Source of the DNA: Sphingobacterium athyrii
GTDB taxonomy: Bacteria; Bacteroidota; Bacteroidia; Sphingobacteriales; Sphingobacteriaceae
Length of the DNA: 64,000 bases
Assembly: GCF_003071065.1 (NCBI RefSeq)
Contig: NZ_QCXX01000010.1
Coordinates: forward strand, 124,614 to 188,613
Direction: 5' to 3'
The translations under genes and the position numbers were made by a program. Below are positions 60,866 to 64,000 of this stretch, piece after piece. Within the stretch, counting starts at the first letter, position 1; the number at the start of each line of letters is the position of its first letter. Below the pieces are notes generated by a model, which had not been told where the DNA came from, did not search any database, and saw only the letters and a program-made list of their open reading frames with translations.

Positions 60866-62306
60866 AATGACACTTTTGTTTACGGCGTTACTGTCGATGA
60901 TCTGCCTATCAACAGCATGTTTTGCAAGGGGATTGGAAGTGCAGGGACAGGTGCGACAGGTCGAAGGCCAGCCGGTAGCAAAAGTGGCCGTTACTGATGG
61001 ATATAAAATCGTCTTTTCTGACCATCGGGGACACTATCGTATCATTCCTTCACCTTTGGCCCGTTTTGTCTATATCACGGTTCCTGCTGGCTTTGAGATG
61101 TCCGCAAAAAATAACGGGGGTAATTTTTTTATCCCATTGCCCAAAGCGGGGACAACAGATGCTTTCAATTTCGTTTTGGAACCTATAGGAATTGATTCAA
61201 CGCATGCATTTTTCGTATTGGGCGATCCGCAGGTATATAATGCTGCTGATGTGCAACGTTGTGAGCTGTTTGCAGCGGATATAAAAAACTACAAGGATAG
61301 CGCTTTGCGCAATATTCCCGTGCATGGAATGGTGGTGGGCGATATGGTGGGTGATAGGCCAGACCTCTTTGTTGGAGTGAAACAGGCATTTGAATTGGCA
61401 AATATGAGCTATTTCTTTAGCAAAGGTAACCATGATCTGCTTACAGACCAACGTTCAAATACCACGGCAAGTATGTTATACGAAGAAAATTTTGGCCCAC
61501 GTTACTATGCATTTGATCGCGGTTCCATGCATTACATTGTGCTCGACGATGTTTTCTATTTGGGGCGCAGGGGCGAGTATGTAGGGTATATCTGTGAAGA
61601 ACAGTTTCGTTGGCTCAGGCTGGATCTTCAAAAAGTGCCCAAAGGTAGTACGATCGTCATGATGTTCCATATTCCGACGGCTAGTAAGGATTTTCGAAAA
61701 ATAGAGCGCAAGCAACAAGTCGTTAATGCTCAACATTTGTATACGATGTTGAAGGACTATAAGGTGCATATATTGTCTGGACATACTCATTTACACGACC
61801 ATTTTCAGCCTGCGCCCCGTATTTTGGAGCATAACCAAGCCTCGATTTCGGGCATCTTTTGGCAAGAGAAAAATTCCTGTGCGGATGGAACTCCAGTTGG
61901 TTATTCCGTTTATGTGGCTAAAGGCGACAGCCTCACTTGGAGATATAAATCCCTCGGCTTGCCGGACAACATCCAATGCAGGGCATATGGTCTAGGAGAA
62001 AATCCAGAACGCCCCAATGAGCTCACAGCATTGGTATGGAATTATGATAATGCCTGGCGAGTCTCCTGGTATGAAGACGGTGTTTATGTGGGGGAAATGC
62101 AGCAGTTCACTGGACATGATCCGCAGACAAGAAAGAAAATCGTCGAAAATAAAGATAAATACGCTTACGATTGGATTTGGACGACAACAACAGACCATTT
62201 GTTTGCAGCGAAACCACTGAATCCAGATTCAGAAATGATGGTTTTGGTGGAGGATAGATTTGGAATTAAATACAAAACATATGTTCAACAGAAAAAAGAT
62301 AGATAG
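60858..62306 (+). CDS. Secreted calcineurin-like metallophosphoesterase
   Basis: 482 residues with a signal peptide ending ACFARG. An N-terminal beta-sandwich (residues 25-105) precedes the phosphoesterase core, which shows all metal ligands: VLGDPQVYN, GDMVGD, GNHDL, MFHIPTAS and GHTHLHDH. A C-terminal beta domain follows, the usual three-part arrangement of this subfamily. The gene overlaps the upstream stop by 8 bases. Phosphomonoesters or phosphodiesters of sugars are plausible substrates in this context. Confidence 0.9.
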   Translation: MIKMTLLFTALLSMICLSTACFARGLEVQGQVRQVEGQPVAKVAVTDGYKIVFSDHRGHYRIIPSPLARFVYITVPAGFEMSAKNNGGNFFIPLPKAGTTDAFNFVLEPIGIDSTHAFFVLGDPQVYNAADVQRCELFAADIKNYKDSALRNIPVHGMVVGDMVGDRPDLFVGVKQAFELANMSYFFSKGNHDLLTDQRSNTTASMLYEENFGPRYYAFDRGSMHYIVLDDVFYLGRRGEYVGYICEEQFRWLRLDLQKVPKGSTIVMMFHIPTASKDFRKIERKQQVVNAQHLYTMLKDYKVHILSGHTHLHDHFQPAPRILEHNQASISGIFWQEKNSCADGTPVGYSVYVAKGDSLTWRYKSLGLPDNIQCRAYGLGENPERPNELTALVWNYDNAWRVSWYEDGVYVGEMQQFTGHDPQTRKKIVENKDKYAYDWIWTTTTDHLFAAKPLNPDSEMMVLVEDRFGIKYKTYVQQKKDR

Positions 62307-63351
62307 CTTGTTCATGATGGCCCTGGTGATCCTTTTGTGCATCACATCCCCATCAATCCTGCTGGCTCAAACACCGTCGATTTCGCTTAGCAATTACACA
62401 ATCCCACTGAATAGCAGGGGAGCTTATGTCGCATCCGTTAACGGTCCGTTGCCGCTGAGCCAGCTGCGGATGAAGATTGTCGGTGATACGGCAAAGCTTT
62501 TTACTTTGGGCAAAAACGGAAAAATTTATCTCCGGAAGTCAAAGCTGGTGTCCGCAAATGATGGTATCCGCGCGTATGGAATAACGGTAGAATTTGACAA
62601 AAAAAGGTACGAAGTGGAACTGGTGAAGGATGAATTCCTGCGCAACAAAGTAATCGCACATCGTGGGGCATGGCGTGCAGAAGGTGTCATGCAGAACTCC
62701 ATCCGTTCTTTTCAACAAGCCGTCGCCCTAGGTTGTGCCGGTTCTGAGTTTGATGTATGGTTGTCTAAGGACCGACAGGTTGTGCTGTCTCATGATCCAC
62801 ATATCGGCGGTCTCGCTGTAGAAGAATCTACAGCACAAGAGCTTTATACATCAACGCTGAAAGGGGGCGATCCTGTACCCACGCTAATCGAATTCATCAA
62901 GCTGGCAAAACAGCAGAACAAAACGAAAATGATCCTGGAGATAAAGTCTTCGCCAACGGGTAGAAGCCTGGAGCTTGCGGATTCGGTTTTAGCTGTCGTG
63001 CACCGCCTTAAAGCACAGGGCTATATCGAATATATTAGTTTTGATTATGCTGTACTCTGCCATATCGTTAAACGTGATCCGAGTGCTCGCACGGCTTATC
63101 TATACGGGAACAAGACTGTCGGCGAACTTAAAGTAGATGGGCTCGCCGGACTCGATTATGATTTCTACCAGTATAGGAAGGACCCTACATTGATTAAGCG
63201 CGCAAAGGAAGCAGGACTATGGACCAATGTGTGGACAGTCAATACCGTAAACGAGCTGCGCAAGTTTCTCGATAGCGAAGTAGACTGGATTACCACTGAC
63301 GAACCCGAGCTACTGTTAAAACTAATCAATGAAAAAAAAACTAAAATTTAG
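62281..63351 (+). CDS. Secreted glycerophosphodiester phosphodiesterase
   Basis: 356 residues from ATG 62281, which overlaps the upstream gene by 26 bases; the longer frame adds seven residues. A signal peptide (LLCITSPSILLAQ) is followed by about 85 residues of unknown domain, then the GDPD TIM barrel: IAHRGAWRAEG, GSEFDVWLSKD, VVLSHDPHIGG, MILEIKSS and NVWTVN, with the catalytic His pair and metal-binding Glu and Asp all present. It hydrolyses glycerophosphodiesters or similar phosphodiesters in the periplasm. Confidence 0.93.
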   Translation: MFNRKKIDSLFMMALVILLCITSPSILLAQTPSISLSNYTIPLNSRGAYVASVNGPLPLSQLRMKIVGDTAKLFTLGKNGKIYLRKSKLVSANDGIRAYGITVEFDKKRYEVELVKDEFLRNKVIAHRGAWRAEGVMQNSIRSFQQAVALGCAGSEFDVWLSKDRQVVLSHDPHIGGLAVEESTAQELYTSTLKGGDPVPTLIEFIKLAKQQNKTKMILEIKSSPTGRSLELADSVLAVVHRLKAQGYIEYISFDYAVLCHIVKRDPSARTAYLYGNKTVGELKVDGLAGLDYDFYQYRKDPTLIKRAKEAGLWTNVWTVNTVNELRKFLDSEVDWITTDEPELLLKLINEKKTKI

Positions 63352-63354
63352 ACT

Positions 63355-64000
63355 ATGAATAAGCTGAGAAAACTTTTGCTGTCCTGGATGCTAATCCTTG
63401 TCTTGGTACCATTTGCTGTGATTGCACAGGAAGGTATATCCCTTACGTTAATTCCACCGACGACGATTACTAATCAGGTTGATCTCGACATCCGTGCTGG
63501 TTTAAGAAATGAGGAAGGAATGGCTAAAATTGTAGAACTATCTGTTTATTTAGGGAAGGAACGGCCCGAAAACCTGTTGTATTATTCAAAGAAGGAAGTA
63601 ATGCCCCAAACAGCGTACGAAATCAAGCATATCCTCCCGACAAAAAATTTGGTGGGAAATCAAAAGATTACCCTTGTGGTCAAGGACGGTAATAAAAAAT
63701 ATCGAAAAGTTCGCGATATAGAAGTTATCGCTTCCCAACAACGTTCCACTGGGCTTATTGATGGCGCATGGGCAGGCATTTATCATTGGAGTGAAACTGA
63801 AGGTAAGCACTGGAATAATGATATCAAACAAATGACCGAAGAGCAGTGGCGTGAAATGGTGCGCGCCATGCACAAATTAAAAATGGATATTGTTGTTGTT
63901 CAGGAAGTCTTTCGAAATGAAGAATATGTTGGCAAGCATGAGACGACGGTAGATTCCTATAAAGGCAAGGCATTTTATCCATCTGTACTGTATCCGGAGC
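63355..64000 (+). CDS. DUF4434-type secreted protein (3' end outside window)
   Basis: 215 codons are visible from ATG 63355. A signal peptide (MLILVLVPFAVIAQ) precedes a beta-sandwich of about 110 residues (ISLTLIPPTTITNQVDLDIR), then the start of a DUF4434 barrel: LIDGAWAGIYHWSETEGKHW and AMHKLKMDIVVVQEVF. It is the second member of this family in the cluster and starts 3 bases after the GDPD stop, in the same operon. Confidence 0.75.
   Translation, partial: MNKLRKLLLSWMLILVLVPFAVIAQEGISLTLIPPTTITNQVDLDIRAGLRNEEGMAKIVELSVYLGKERPENLLYYSKKEVMPQTAYEIKHILPTKNLVGNQKITLVVKDGNKKYRKVRDIEVIASQQRSTGLIDGAWAGIYHWSETEGKHWNNDIKQMTEEQWREMVRAMHKLKMDIVVVQEVFRNEEYVGKHETTVDSYKGKAFYPSVLYPE

Overview
The window looks like chromosome from a Bacteroidota bacterium, most likely Sphingobacteriaceae (Sphingobacterium or a close relative). 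The evidence is two SusC/SusD pairs, Bacteroidota-only families (DUF5017, DUF4434, DUF6520, TlpA-DUF3738), promoters of the TTG-N20-TAnnTTTG type and mostly weak Shine-Dalgarno sites. All identifications come from reading motifs in translated sequence; no database search was possible.

Layout. 1-11147 (minus strand): two giant genes of an iterative PUFA-synthase-like lipid/polyketide megasynthase (NPD-NPD-KS-AT-ACP-ACP-KR, then KS-AT-DH-phosphopantetheinyl transferase running off the left edge). 11660-15842: a tRNA-Pro(TGG) locus present twice in direct orientation. Between the copies lies a decayed defence island with an intact AbiEi/AbiEii toxin-antitoxin pair plus remnants of hsdR, a second AbiEii and others. 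The second tRNA is followed by a roughly 148-bp tandem array made partly of tRNA-Pro pieces. 15843-34330: a GntR regulator and a divergent polysaccharide-utilisation locus (SusC, SusD, DUF5017 lipoprotein, large helical-barrel protein, GH28-like beta-helix, two SGNH esterases, FAD oxidoreductase, sodium:solute symporter, DUF1080). 34400-39856: ordinary chromosomal genes (Smr protein, CutC, tRNA-Cys, beta-barrel OMP, AI-2E transporter, HTH protein) with an Abi_2-like fragment.

40160-51240 is the most unusual part. A SusC/SusD operon headed by a thioredoxin-DUF3738 protein is preceded by about 700 bp of short-motif arrays with an exact 11-bp period. One of these is a mirror-symmetric block of 10 TTCGG and 10 CCGAA units. 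Downstream, on the opposite strand, are a MauE-like/DUF6520 pair and an unknown two-gene operon. The promoter regions of these two operons hold direct-repeat arrays with a period of about 21 bp, and next to the second array is a gene for a membrane-anchored LytTR-type DNA-binding protein.

54005-64000: a second carbohydrate cluster: ROK repressor with an AT-rich palindromic operator, DUF4434 protein, sugar MFS porter, AGE-family epimerase, ADP-ribosylglycohydrolase-like protein, calcineurin-like phosphoesterase, glycerophosphodiester phosphodiesterase and a second DUF4434 protein cut by the right edge. The phosphoesterases suggest that the substrate may carry phosphodiester-linked sugars (inference).
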